Positions 36,010 through 47,990 of a stretch of DNA of 64,000 nucleotides are shown one piece after another. How positions within the stretch are numbered: position 1 is the stretch's first letter; each line of letters opens with the position of its first letter. The translations under genes and the position numbers were made by a program. This DNA comes from Glossina fuscipes (lineage: Eukaryota; Arthropoda; Insecta; Diptera; Glossinidae). The notes under the pieces were generated by a model, which did not search any database, was not told the origin of the DNA, and worked only from the letters and a program-made list of their open reading frames with translations. The stretch lies in the NCBI RefSeq assembly GCF_014805625.2, contig NW_023998417.1, forward strand, positions 2,194,032 to 2,258,031, given 5' to 3'.

Positions 36010-36240
36010 AAGGCTAATCCCACGGTGCCCGACAAGACAAAGGTCATCTTGACAACCGATAACCGACGCCCCCAAGGGAATAGGACAATTGCCATTGAAG
36101 GGGTAGGGCAATCCCCATTGAAGGAGTGCTTTGTAAACACCACGTGATCAGCTCCCCACGAGACTTCGCTATAACTGTCGCCACGACGATAGTCTGCGAC
36201 GGGCCGTACCTAGCGGTCAGATAAGAAGGCATTCATTCTG
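36010..36240. other. GC-rich island, probable retrotransposon or other repeat remnant
   Basis: This block is markedly richer in G+C than its surroundings and includes CCCACGGTGCCCGACAAG and CCACGTGATCAGCTCCCCAC. Two near-identical 16-mers, CAATTGCCATTGAAGG (36086) and CAATCCCCATTGAAGG (36109), sit 23 bases apart. The style recalls untranslated parts of fly non-LTR elements, but I cannot name the family. No convincing ORF is present on either strand. Confidence 0.35.
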
Positions 36241-38756
36241 ATAGTCAAATGGTAAGTGCATCTTCGTACCAGGAGCAATCCTACTTTTGAGCAACACGAC
36301 CTCCGTGGACAGCCATTAATTTCTTGGCTTATCATTCTGTTCCAAAACTTACATTATGCTAAACAGCTTTTCGTGATCTCTTACTGAACGCAGCCAGCGC
36401 ATAGCTTGAGAATAATGTAGCAGCAAAGAATGCCAAAGTCATAACCATTGATTATATAATAAAACTGATTGGTCTCGCGGCACGCGAAAGGTCATGTTCC
36501 TAGTACGACAGCAGAAGAAAGTAATTGCGGAGAAAATATAAACAAGTAGAGCAAAGGAAAGTAAGAATTAAAGGTACAATCGACGGAGGACGCAGGAAAT
36601 TTATCATGCCTTTCTATTCGAATTGTAGCACTGGCTACTAGTGCAGACATCGTTAATGAGAATGGTGTTGCAACTTCCCGTAGAAACGAATACTTGATGG
36701 CTACTGTGATCAAGAAGTTCGATCCGCATTGCCAGCAACAATCGTCCTTTCAAGATCGGGCGTTAAATTACACTCAAAAGCTTTGTAGGCACAAATCAAG
36801 GTGGAGACGAAATCAATTTCAATTCATGCATGCTAATCAAATTCATCGACACCGATAGGAACGAGCAAGAGGATTTTAGAAACGACGCAAGGACTACTAA
36901 ATTTCCATTAAAACACGAGAAGAACACCACACACACGGCGGGAACGATCTACGATAATGAGGATAGAGTGGGTCCTAGTGATGCTACTCGAGGTAGAAGA
37001 AATTGGTACATTACATACTTGAACAGCCATGTCTCAAAGACATGATGTTTCAAAGGGCTTTAGAGGACCTTAGAAGCACTGGACTGATCACAGACAAATA
37101 TAAGTGCTTTAGCACGACTGTTTAACTAAATGAGCAGCGATCGAGAAGAAACATCATTCAGTTTGAAATAAAAAAAAATGGCCTATAATCGCGTAATATA
37201 TTCCGACTTCAAGCAATCTGCCAAGCAATTATTCCTTGATGGTTTAGTGCATATCTCTTTCTTCTTTCGCGAGTCCCTTCGGTCGCAATTTCGAAACAAG
37301 AACTCGCGCCTCAATATATTTCGTCTATCAAGTCGCCTCGATCTTAAAAATCCTAACTGCCATTTCCATAATTTCGACGAACTATAGAATTCCGACTGGT
37401 TTGTTTCGGAACGCCCGTAAAATTTTATTATATGATTACATAACGGAATAAATTTTTCAGTTATATACCTATATACTATATTTCTAACTTTAGTATTGAG
37501 ATCCAGAATGTACGCCAATCCTATCTATCGTGTAAATACATATGTATATATATATATATATATGTATGAATGTATACAGACGTACGTTAAAGAGCGAGGG
37601 TAATTGCTCTATTGTTTGATGAACAGAGTAATAGCTCTCGGTAAAAATTTGTATAATAAAGTGTTCGCTGTAAAAAAACAAAAAAAAATTAAGTACTTTA
37701 TTTAAAGTTTTAAAAAATTTTATGAGAAAAATAAAATATATTTTGCATACTGTTCGCTTTCTCTCATTGTGACTTTTAATACTTAACTGCTTTACTACTT
37801 CAATATTTTACAATTATCACTTAACTGCATCGGTCATAAACCCTCGACTGAGCGTATCTGATTTATTGCTTATTTATTTTATATCAGTAAATATTGTATT
37901 CGGAAACTTATTGTCTGCCATACATTCAGACGTCGAAAGGTAAGAAGCTCTACTACTAAGCAATTGAAAAAAAATCAAAAAACAAAAAAAAAAAAAAGAA
38001 TTCCTTATCTTATATAAGAGATAACAAAACCTAATATACAAACAGATTCTATCCAAAGAATTGAGAAATTTTTTAGAAAATTACTTTCGTTCAGTAAAAA
38101 AAAATTTTTGTTATTCCTTTTTCTATCTATGGGTTTCAATTACAAGAACCTTAGAATCAGAAAAGTAAAACATAGCCTAGAAAATTATATCAAGTATAGT
38201 AAGATACAGTGCAAAGGATTAGCCAATGTCCAGTTGCATTAATAGTTCTACACTGCGATGCTAAAAATTAGACATCTTTCAAAACGACTATATGTCAAGA
38301 GTCTAAGCTTTCTCCTAAGTTTATAATTGAAATCAATGTATTAACGGAACATGTGTCAAGTAATATCAATTTTCTAGTACTATGGGTGGAACCTGACCTT
38401 TTCCAAATGTATTTTCTGAATTGAAGCAAGAAAATGGCATTCTTGGCAATGCATCCTACACATCAATGTTGGATTGTTACAAGCAGCGTGAGATAGCCGT
38501 TATATCCCGCTTTTAGGTGACGAGTAGAAAAATAATCAATCATGACTATAATCGCAAAAGTAACAGAAAACGAAAAACAACATTTAAAAAACTTTGTTCA
38601 AAATATTAAAAAAAAAAAAAAAAAAATTGCGAATAAAATTTATGATAATGTTTTCGTTTTATATTTTTATCATTCTTGGCAAGCCATTGCAATATTTTTT
38701 TGACAAATTAATTTAATGACATATGACGTACAACATATTGCTGATGGGACCGATAA

Positions 38757-38786
38757 TCTCCCTCTCTCTCTCTCTCTCTCTCTCTG

Positions 38787-38840
<54 letters not shown>

Positions 38841-38871
38841 TCCCTCCCTCTTTCTCTCTCTCCTTCTGTCC
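38757..38871 (+). repeat. (CT)n/(CTGT)n microsatellite, about 115 bp
   Basis: Mainly CT units with interspersed CTGTCT blocks. It gives long spurious ORFs in all frames (Leu-Ser or Arg-Glu repeats) that are not genes. Confidence 0.95.
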
Positions 38872-40926
38872 ACCTTTTTTATGAAAATAGTGATACATGC
38901 CGTCGGTATAGCCGCCCAAGGTGGCGAGCCACCACAAAATCCCTGCGCAATGGATCATTGCTAAAGCATTGCAATATGTTTGAGAGGTCGTTACTATTTT
39001 GCCGTTACTTTATGTGTTCATATATTATAAATATGCTCGCATAATATATCTGTATATAAAAAATGTCGTATACATATGTTGTAAATGCATCAAACACAGC
39101 CAGATTGCATTGCAAATTTTTTTTCAACAGCATTTCCATATTGTTTTTATAATATTAAAAAGTAATCAGGGGAAGAATTTTTTTCATTTTTTTTTTTTTT
39201 TTTTTTTATTTCGCGGTAACTCCACCATTAATATCACGGCTGCAGTGTCATCATTATCATATGAACCTTCGAGTCATCAGTCGTTGCGTTTACCCTTATT
39301 GCACTGCTGTTATAACATTAATACTTTAGCGGTTGTAAATCTTGTTACAATTGCAGAAAAACAATGCAAAAAAAAATAAATAAAAAACAAAGAAAAAAAC
39401 GGTAAAATTCTGTAGCAATGGTGACACAATATGCCGATAATTCAATTAGTTTAATTTTTTTTGAAACCTTTTGCCCTTTTTTTTTTTTTTTTTTTTTGCC
39501 TTTCATCGCAAAGCAAGAATGTATTAATTTAATCATTCGACTTGTAACATAGGCCGGTATTCTTTGGGATTTCATAAACTGTATATATAAGTAGCGTTGA
39601 ATTATGGCATCATTTCAAGATTTCGCTTTTGTGTAAGCGGGCAAGTCAGCTCTGCTGTCGTTTGTTCTACTGTTTGTCTGTCAAATTCAAAATTCGAAAC
39701 ATGAGAATATTTCACAAGGAAATTAAGCTTAACAATAGAATCATCCTCCAAACTTTAAAACACTAACAAAAACCTTGAAACTTTTAATGCAATATAAAGA
39801 AAAATTCAGCGCGGTGCCGCTTGCAACCGAGGTGCGAGGATCATAGTAAAAGTTTCTCGACTTGCATTGGACTTTCTTCCTTGCTTTCATATCAACTACG
39901 GCAAGTGCCGTCTTAGGTAGGTAGAGCGCTCAGGTCCGTTGCTGTGTGCTTTATACTGATATGACAATTACGATCTCAGAACATGATTTACAGAGTCCAC
40001 TATATAGCCAACATTTATTCATACACCAAAGTCTTTTGTTTAAATGACGATTATTAGAATCTAAAAATTAATTATTGCTCAAAACTATTTTATGCAATTT
40101 AATGTACCGTTAACGGTACACGCAACAAGATAACTAATTTTCAATTCGGTCTTTCGATGTTTTTTTCATACTTGTAATATAAAAAACAATTACGTTTTTT
40201 CTTTTGCTTATGGGGCGCGTTATTGCTTACATGTTTACAACTATAGAAAATATATATAGGCAATAGAACTCAGAACATAGAAATGCCATCAACGCGTTCA
40301 CAATCTCACAAGGAACGAATGGATTACTATTTTGTGCTTTAGTAGTTTATTTATTTTATTGTTACATATTTATTTTATTTTTATATTTATTTATTTAATT
40401 TTCATTTATTTAATTATTATTTTCCTTTCTCTGCACAGAAAACTAAACTTTTTTTTTTTAACAGCAGACCAATTTAAAATCGAACATGATCTTTGCCACT
40501 TTCTTTGTAATTTCATCACGTACAAAAGCGGAATATGCGGCCCTACCCGACTTTCCGCAGAAGAATTTTTGATGAGATGTAGTGAAAGGAGGTCAAATAG
40601 ATGTGGAATAAGTGAATACAAAAAACCTATCTGCAGATTTTCTAGCCAAGCGATAGCCTTCAGTGAAACACTGTATGCGCATGGATAGGTTAAATGTCCC
40701 AGAACACTGCCACTGTATACTGTGGACTCCGTCGTAAATGAATGGTGTGAAACTATTTATGCATTATTCACTTTTATTGCGATCAAATAAATCTATTATT
40801 TTTTTAATTGCAATTATATATGTAAAAATAAAATCTGCTTCTAATGCATAATATTGCATAAAAAGGAGTCCGTTGAAATCGGAAGTAATTTTTGTATTTG
40901 TTTTGCTTTTATTTATTTATTTTTTT

Positions 40927-41112
40927 TTGATTTGCCTGAGTGGACGAGTAGGCAAGAGTCTCGACCAGCAAATCAGTGATCGTGGTTTCAAATCTCAAGT
41001 ACGGTAGAGTTCTTAATAAATCCGAAAGTCTTTAGGTGCTAGTGCTTTAAGACTTTAGTCTTAAAATTCATTCTCCGACTAAATTAATAATAATAATAAT
41101 AATAATAAAATT
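40927..41112 (+). mobile_element. tRNA-derived SINE copy, most complete, (AAT)n tail
   Basis: The copy runs from an A-box-like GCCTGAGTGGACGAGTAGGC through the B-box GTGGTTTCAAATCTC to a body AAGTACGGTAGAGTTC, GAAAGTCTTTAGGTGCTAGTGC, TTTAGTCTTAAAATTCATTCTC, and ends CTAAATTAATAATAATAATAATAATAA. Head and body both match other copies in the window. It best represents the family's length, about 180 bp. Confidence 0.75.
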
Positions 41113-42318
41113 TTTTTATTGTCTATTATTACAAACATAGTCTTGAGAAATCCAAATTAAATGTTGAACGAATTTCGTCCAAGAATTTATAAGATCGCTT
41201 TGATCAACAGCAAGCCGGTGATTTCTCTTCTCTATTAAATTTGTAATGAATTTTTCGTGTCGTTGATAATATTCTTTCCAAACGGATAGAATAGATTACG
41301 GGATCGACAAAGCTATAAAATGGGGACATAAATTGAATTGATTGTGGAAAACTTTCCATGTTACGAACTTAACGATAGCTTTAATGTATTCTCTCTTTTA
41401 TTACTTGTACTTTTTTTTTTTTTATCAAACTGATATATAATAAGTTTAATGTAAAATTAGTGGACACGCCAGACAGATTGGTAGACGGTAGTGGCAAAAA
41501 AAAAAAAAAAGTGTTATTTTAAATATGTTGCAGCTTAACTTTATACATAATTACGTTAAATAGTTTGATATAAAATTACTTTTAATTTTTTTTTTTTTTT
41601 TTTTTTCATTAATATGTAAACGATTAGAGTGCATTAACGGCTGAGAGAATTATTGAATTCAAGTTAAAAGAGTTTCGCACGCTTTGGCATGAAAAGCAGC
41701 AGAGAGAGAAGAACGTTAACAAAAATTAAATTCAAATTAAAACTCAATTAAATTTTTTTTCCCAATTATTTTAAAATTCAGTTGCACCTGCTGTAACAGT
41801 CACTTAAAAAATTGTTTAAATCCATAAATATTAACGATCAAGGCTTCGGCTCAAACTTTGGGCTCGCATTATTTTTTCCAAAGTAAAAAAAAAGTTATTT
41901 ATCGAAACATAATTATCCAAGATTTTTATATACTGTGAAGGCTTTTGCGCATTTCCTAATGCTGGGGTATAATCAGCGGCACGAGGCTTTCACTCACAAG
42001 AATTTTATGTTTTCTTTGAACGTTTAAAGAATAGTTTGACTTTTCACAAGTATTCCTTGTGTTTATACATTTTTCTTATTTTGCTTACGATTCCCTTTTC
42101 CAGTTCAGAGCGTTCTCCCATTATCCTTGTCTAATAATCAGTTTTCCTCTTTTTTTTTTGCATTATTCGCGTTGACGCTTTCGGCTCTCCCCTGACTCGA
42201 ACTCCCCTACTCGACCAGGCGGGATCTCGCTGTCTCTTTCATAAGTGCGTTTGAATGACGAAATTGTATAAAAAGTGCGATTTAGACCGGAGACTTCTTG
42301 AGTGATGTGATATATATG

Positions 42319-42358
42319 GAGAGAGAGAGAGAGGGAGAGAGAGAGAGAGAGAGAGAGA
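42319..42358 (+). repeat. (GA)n microsatellite
   Basis: About 20 GA units with one GGGA interruption. Confidence 0.95.
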
Positions 42359-43084
42359 CAGCGGGACTAACTAGAATGGTAATAGAGTTAAGTGACGTAC
42401 GACATATGGATTTGTTAGATGTCATTTTCATGATGTCCTAAATGCGTGATTTGGTAAATATACATTTTTGTGCTCAATAGTATTTCCAACCAAAAAGGAA
42501 TTTGAACGCACAACAAAAATGAAATATTAATTCATTTGCATAATATTTTACATCAGCGCACTGCCACTTCAAAGCAACATCGACAACAATATTACTTAAG
42601 TAATTCAAAAGCAAAAAATCCTTTTTATATTCAATATTTTCTTTCAAATTTTCTTGCATACTTACACGGTAAGCATCATTATTGAAGAATGAACACCAGT
42701 TGGCGCTTATAAAAGTGCACTAAGATTTGATAAGATGAGAGTGTGTATAGTCGGATATTTCATTTGTGTGCATATACCCCCTGTGTGATTGCAAATAACT
42801 ACACCTTACCTTACTAAGTTCGATAAGAATATTATTCTATGTAATACTACTTGCCTGGTTATTTTCTGCGTTTTCTTTTCCTTTTCCTTTTCCTTTTCGT
42901 TTATTTTTTTATTTTTTTTTTTTTGTTAAATTCTTTTGGTAACATGCAAGTCAACGGAACTATGTACATATAGTGGAAAATTGTATATTTGTGCGAATAA
43001 CTAACTATTCCCGGTTCGATGGTATTTTGCGTATATTTCAACAGGAACTCTTGCTTTTAGCAACAGTACTTATTAGCCAACCAT

Positions 43085-43123
43085 GGCAGGCAGGCAGGCA
43101 AGCAAGCGAGCAAGCAAGCAAGC
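43085..43123 (+). repeat. (GGCA/AGCA)n tetranucleotide repeat
   Basis: GGCAGGCAGGCAAGCAAGCGAGCAAGC and onward. About 100 bases later comes the (CA)n tract at 43227. Confidence 0.9.
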
Positions 43124-43223
43124 TTTTTAAAGTAACCTCAGATGTATGCAGACCTTTGTACAACCACCTTATTTTAATGAAAGAAAAAATTGCTTTTGTA
43201 TCTCACAAAATATCTTATTTACA

Positions 43224-43226
<3 letters not shown>

Positions 43227-43266
<40 letters not shown>
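43227..43266 (+). repeat. (CA)n microsatellite
   Basis: About 20 AC units with one GC interruption. Confidence 0.95.
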
Positions 43267-43267
<1 letters not shown>

Positions 43268-44379
43268 ATAACTTGTAAATATGTGTTTGTGGTTTAAGCT
43301 TTTTGTACTTTATGCCACAAGACAAGTCGTCTATACGAAAAATGGCTCTCTACTACTGGCGATGGTAATGGTTTGGTAGCGGTTGGCGTTCTATTGTTCA
43401 CATACAGCGGTTTTGTTAGTAAGGTTAGCGGCAGTGATGGTATTTTCGGTTTTCTTACTTGTGCAAAGAAACTAGTGCGCTTTCGGTATTTACATAAATT
43501 TTCTAAAGTACATCAACCAGTAAATTAAAGGAAACTGTAGTTTCGTGAAATTATGTAAAATTATGCACTTAAAAAAATTACCTTTTCATTCACGCGGAAG
43601 CAAGAGGTAAAAAGCTTCTCTTCACTGCTATGTTTTCATTATAATTTTTCAATACTAAAACTAATACGAAAGACGATAAAATCAATTTAAAAGCCTGCCT
43701 GTTTTCCCTTGCATTATTGAAATTTTCTCATTTCTTTGTTTTTCCCTTTTTTCTCTGCAACATAAGCTTCTTAGCTTTGTATAGCATTAAAGTCACTCTA
43801 TAATTATCAATTACAAATAAACGTAATTAATAAATTTGTTTAAATCTATTGCATATAGCCATGGATGTGTGAATAGGTAAAAAAAATTAAATCAAAATTT
43901 TAATGCAAAAATTTTTAATTTTATTTTTATTATCTTTAAACGATTTTATTTTAAATGAATAAAAAATTTTAAAAGTGTTTAAAAAAAATTTATTTATTTT
44001 TTTAATTTTTTGGTTTTTTTTTTTTTTTTTGATAAATTTGCTAATTTTAGTTTTTGTGTTTATCCGTATGGCGAAAAGTATGCTATTTATGTTATATTAT
44101 TGCGATATATGATTCATGTTGCCTATCATAAATATGAACAAAATTGAATGAAAATTCTTTTTGACCTAAGTATGTGACGTTGACTTAGGAAAAAAAAATG
44201 TATCGAAGACTATCCGCATCAAATTATCTAAGTATATAGTCAGATTTGATAGACACACTTCCAGATAGCAATTGTATTTTTCTTGATAAAAACACTTAAC
44301 GTGATCCTCTTGAAATCGTTATATTTGCGATAAACGATTTGGATCTGTCCACTCCCCGATATAATGCCCTATGGAAAAA

Positions 44380-45235
44380 ATTGTAATTTTCAAAATTTCT
44401 CGGCAAGAGTGGCCAAGCAGTTGCGTTTCGTCATTCTTAATTGATATGAAAATTTTAAACCGACTGGGGCAACTATTGAACGGTCTCTCATAAAAGCTTG
44501 ATCAAGAAAAACTTGATCTTTATATGGTAAAGATTTTTAAAATCTTATGGTGCAAATCGGTTCATACTAGTAACGAAGAAGAAATCACCTTTACCGAATT
44601 TGGACCACATAGGTTTGTTTTTCGGACTCCACCGCTTATAAGAAGTCTCCTGCAACGTAAATTCCTGTATGTCAAAAAAGCATAATTGGTAATTTTTTCG
44701 TGATGAAAATTTGTTGATGATAGTATTGAAATAAATAAGTTAAGTGGACCTAATTTGAACTGTATGGCTCTATTTCTTTACCCTATTTCATATAAGATAC
44801 TTGATGAGTAGTAAGCTTTTCGGAAAAAGGCTTAATTTCTTGAAATGAAATTTAAGTATAGTGACGTTTCAGCAAGAAAATGAGTGCTAGGAAATATGGA
44901 TCACGTAGATCTATTTATTTGGGACCCATAGCGCCAAGTACAGGTGCTATCAAGGACCACAACCTATTATATGGGGCGAAGATCTACTCTTCATGCTAGT
45001 AAATATGGACCACATGGATGTATTTATTTGGGACCCTAACAAGTATAGACGCTCCCACGAATTGCACACTCTTATATGGGGAGAAAATCTAACCTTCCAA
45101 TATGCGGGCTTTAATGAAAATTATGGCGTTGCATGAAAATAATGTGTACTTTTTGATGCATGCGCAGTGCTATAGGGTATAGAAAGTCTGCGTTGCCCAA
45201 CTACGATGTTCTTACTTGTTTTACAGTAGTAGTTG
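44380..45235 (-). mobile_element. Dispersed fly repeat, minus orientation, with internal tandem duplication
   Basis: Read on the minus strand the right end opens ACAAGTAAGAACATCG...TTTCTATACCCTATAGCAC, the same kind of opening (ACAAGTAAGAA then TATACCC) as the copy at 56463. The inside carries the 44885-45099 tandem pair. The left limit is uncertain. It lies just past the 3' end of the TMEM209 gene, and the gene's candidate polyadenylation signal is about 90 bases from its edge. Confidence 0.5.
44885..45099 (+). repeat. Tandem duplication, two units of about 106-109 bp
   Basis: Both units read GCTAG-AAATATGGA-CAC-T-GAT-TATTTATTTGGGACC and later CTTATATGGGG-GAA-ATCTA(A)C(T)CTTCCA-like sequence (44885 and 44994). 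Divergence is moderate, so the duplication is not recent. Confidence 0.7.
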
Positions 45236-45320
45236 TTGCTCCTATAAGCAGAATTTTGAACTGAATTAAAGAGACCTCATTAGACACCTCAATGAGATAA
45301 GTTACATTTGTCTAAATAAA

Positions 45321-45326
45321 TTTATT
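45321..45326 (-). promoter_or_regulatory. Candidate polyadenylation signal of the TMEM209 gene
   Basis: TTTATT on the plus strand, AATAAA on the coding strand, lies about 190 bases past the TMEM209 stop codon. It also falls close to the end of the fly repeat at 44380-45235. This is a reasonable position for the 3' end, but use is inferred. Confidence 0.4.
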
Positions 45327-45513
45327 CGTGTCCATCTTTCATTCACAGAAAACCACAAAAATTTTTCACTTTAAGAAAAGCAAATTCCAAATAAATGCAA
45401 AGCATTTGTATAAATTTTTTTAAATTTTTCTTCAGTTTTTCAACAAAATTAAAAACTAATTACTAATTCACGAAGATTGCAAACCATTGAGTGACGATAT
45501 AATTATAATTGTT

Positions 45514-47136
45514 TCAATCGCCAATAACGTGCATGATATTGATGCCGTTGACACCTAGGCTAGTACCTTCGAGAAAGTTATCTCGATACTTCCGCATGTA
45601 CAATAAGAAATGTATAATAACATAAAAGAGATTATTACGATCATAGGCGCAATTATGAATTTCACCGTGACTTATAAAATTGAATTTCGGCTTAAGTGGA
45701 TCAGTGCATAGTATGGCACACCCGGCTCGATTATTTACCATAGCCACAGTGTCAAGAGGACAACGATTATGTTCAGCTATAATTACGTAACGACTATAGA
45801 AAGGACGATTCGCTTTATGCGGTAACGGCAATAATTGCGTATCGAAATAAACGCAAAAGAAATGAAATATAATCGCAGCATCGGTTGGCAATTGATCGTT
45901 CCATTTAAAATATAAATGATCGGATCCGGTATCCCAATTATAATCTGCTATACACCATCCATCAGCGAAATCTTTAATGCGTTGCACTAAATATATTTGA
46001 TTGTCCGTTATATCTAAAAATTTTATAACCAAGGGTAACATGGGTGCTCGGGTATTAATAAACAATTTATTGTTTAACGTCTTTTTTAATCCCTTCAAAT
46101 CGATTGAACCAATTTGCATATTAAGATCATGGCATTTAAACGATTCGTCTATCTTATGGATTTCTTCTGCTAAACGTTGTAAAATCGTGAGAGATATCCA
46201 AGTTCTTAAATTATAAACATATCGTGAAAGTTTTTCCGATGGTATCCGCATTATGACCGTACAATTTCTTTCCTGCATATAAAGATCAATATTCTCTTGA
46301 CGAATTCGTTCATTGCTATTCATAAAAGCGTCTGTTGGCGCTAGCTGATATACGTTTTTATATTCACTCGTCGCGTTGCCATAACGCCAAAAAGAATTCA
46401 AACATCTACGATTAGCAGGCACGCTAAGATTGTCGATATCTTTGTCCTTCTCTTTGACTGAGATTTTTTTCAAATATTCTGTTAAACTTGCTTCGTTATT
46501 AATTTCGTCTTTTTCACGAATTAAATTACGAGAATATGATGCTTCTTGCTTGGCAACATTGACTGAGTGTGGACTGTACATTATTCTCGAGTTCGGTTTA
46601 TTTCGCGATTGTTGTGACTGCTGCTGGCTTTGCTGAACAATTCCAGTTCGCAGTGAGTGTAAGCGAGGTATTGTCGAAATAGTTGAAGCACGAGTGCGAG
46701 CGATATTAAGTAATGGATGTCCCTTATCAATTATACTTTCAATTTGGATTTTTTCGCAAGACGCCATTGCTCTTTTGTGTTTTGGCTTTGCTATAATGAA
46801 CAAGTTCTCGTTATCATCAATTTCTAGCAAGTTTTTCTGCTCTATTGTGCACTGTATGGGCTCTCTTTTATAAATGTAATACAAATATTTAGTCATGCAT
46901 GCGATTGTGTTAAGGCCCACTATTACTATAATTCCATATTCTAATTTAAACCAATACGACTGCGCACATGTACATTTCATGCTATAATCCAATTTAAGTA
47001 TAGCCAATAATAATAAATTCAATATACTCCATTTTAGATAGTGTTTGGCTTGCATATCTTTTAATTTCATATTTAAACCTTGATCTACCATCAGACTGCG
47101 TACACAGGCTGTACAAGGTGACTGCTTGCAATTCAT
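45514..47136 (-). CDS. TMEM209: TMEM209-family nuclear-envelope membrane protein
   Basis: The 540-residue protein is close to the length of human TMEM209 (about 560), a membrane protein reported at the nuclear envelope. Family features run the whole length. The N-terminal stretch LMVDQGLNMKLKDMQAK precedes two hydrophobic segments at about 36-49 and 68-88. A polar, Ser/Gln-rich linker follows (about 100-240), then NSFWRYGNATSEY near 247, the conserved C-terminal domain from about 300 (LPLVIKFLDITDNQIYLVQR at 367-386, LPTDAAIIFHFFCVYFDT at 416-433), and a C-terminus GVNGINIMHVIGD matching the family's GLSGVNILWIFGE ending. The ATG at 47136 has A at -3, and the match to the human N-terminus supports this start. 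There are no introns and no frameshifts. The molecular function of the family is poorly defined. The name comes from recalled family similarity, not a search. Confidence 0.9.
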   Translation of the reverse strand: MNCKQSPCTACVRSLMVDQGLNMKLKDMQAKHYLKWSILNLLLLAILKLDYSMKCTCAQSYWFKLEYGIIVIVGLNTIACMTKYLYYIYKREPIQCTIEQKNLLEIDDNENLFIIAKPKHKRAMASCEKIQIESIIDKGHPLLNIARTRASTISTIPRLHSLRTGIVQQSQQQSQQSRNKPNSRIMYSPHSVNVAKQEASYSRNLIREKDEINNEASLTEYLKKISVKEKDKDIDNLSVPANRRCLNSFWRYGNATSEYKNVYQLAPTDAFMNSNERIRQENIDLYMQERNCTVIMRIPSEKLSRYVYNLRTWISLTILQRLAEEIHKIDESFKCHDLNMQIGSIDLKGLKKTLNNKLFINTRAPMLPLVIKFLDITDNQIYLVQRIKDFADGWCIADYNWDTGSDHLYFKWNDQLPTDAAIIFHFFCVYFDTQLLPLPHKANRPFYSRYVIIAEHNRCPLDTVAMVNNRAGCAILCTDPLKPKFNFISHGEIHNCAYDRNNLFYVIIHFLLYMRKYRDNFLEGTSLGVNGINIMHVIGD

Positions 47137-47593
47137 ATTAAGTTATATTGAAAGCACTTTTATTAAATCTTATTGAAAATTGCAAAGCCTTTTTCTTTTG
47201 AGAACGTAAACGACATCATTAATATTTCACAGCCTTATGTCTATTGACATAAAAATAATAATTGAAATTTAAAAATATTAAATTATTAAAACAAACGACA
47301 GCAAAAACGGAGAATATATTTCGATTTTATGAAATCACCCAAAGACATTCATAAAATAACGTAGTTTCCGGTAAAAATATTCGATTCCAATATAACTTTT
47401 TTTTTCATACTCGAACAGTAACACATGAGAAAATTCAGTTCGCGTAACCAAGCGCCGGTCTACAGTTCTCAAATTGGAATAAATTATAGATTATGGTCTC
47501 GAGAGTTTAGAGCTTCTTATTACTGTCTGGATGGAAAGTCTTTCAATGGTGAAATTACCATTAAACGAGGATCGCGTTTACTCGATGTCGCTA

Positions 47594-47735
47594 ACCATAG
47601 ACAAGACCCTGCATCTGCCTGCGCACAAGCGCGTTTCTATTGGCTCTCACATCTGGTTTTTTTAACCATAAACATGCCCCTGTATCTGCGTGGGCACAAG
47701 TACAAATCTATTGACTTTCATATCCGATTCTTTTT
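47594..47735 (+). repeat. Tandem duplication, two 71-bp units
   Basis: ACCATAGACAAGACCCTGCA at 47594 and ACCATAAACATGCCCCTGTA at 47665 start units that stay alignable over 71 bases (TCTGC-TG-GCACAAG, TCTATTG-CT-TCA-ATC-G). The 71-base length is not a multiple of three, and an ORF running through it at 47425-47823 would read the two units in different frames, arguing against a coding gene here. Confidence 0.7.
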
Positions 47736-47874
47736 ATTTTCTTCTTATGTGACTAATCACTCATTGGATGTCATCTATATTCGCATAATACGATGTCACG
47801 GTCAGAAAGAAGTGAGGAAATAGAGGGAGATAGGGAAGCGGTCGTGGTAGCGTTGTGTATTATGCTTTAAGTGA

Positions 47875-47990
47875 CTGAGCACTCACTATAACTACAATCA
47901 GAGTAAACTCAATCGCTTTGAGATTTGAATCCGCGAACACAGACTTGGTAACAGGGATTCTTAACTGCTCGACTACCCAACCTTGCGGAC
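47875..47990 (-). mobile_element. tRNA-derived SINE head, minus orientation
   Basis: On the minus strand GTTGGGTAGTCGAGCAGTTAAGAATCCC is followed by GTTCGCGGATTCAAATCTC, the A-box and B-box of the SINE seen at 18990, 25578 and 40927. The body decays quickly after the B-box. It lies about 750 bases upstream of the TMEM209 start. Confidence 0.6.

Larger units (their letters stand above)
34373..40926. other. AT-rich DNA without a supported gene
   Basis: It holds the GC-rich island at 36010, a less AT-rich stretch to about 37060 with no recognised protein, the CT repeat at 38757 and long T runs at 39188 and 39479. A GC-richer patch lies at 39810-39960. No gene is supported. Confidence 0.45.
41113..44379. 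other. AT-rich DNA without a supported gene
   Basis: Microsatellites at 42319, 43085 and 43227 and several homopolymer runs. ORFs here are short and overlap repeats. Confidence 0.45.

Noticed and set aside
38670..38964. Long Arg-Glu and Leu-Ser repeat ORFs in several frames
   Set aside because: They come from the (CT)n microsatellite.
47425..47823. 132-codon plus-strand ORF divergent from TMEM209
   Set aside because: It reads through a 71-bp tandem duplication whose units fall in different frames, has no recognised domain, and is preceded by no clear promoter. Treated as noncoding.
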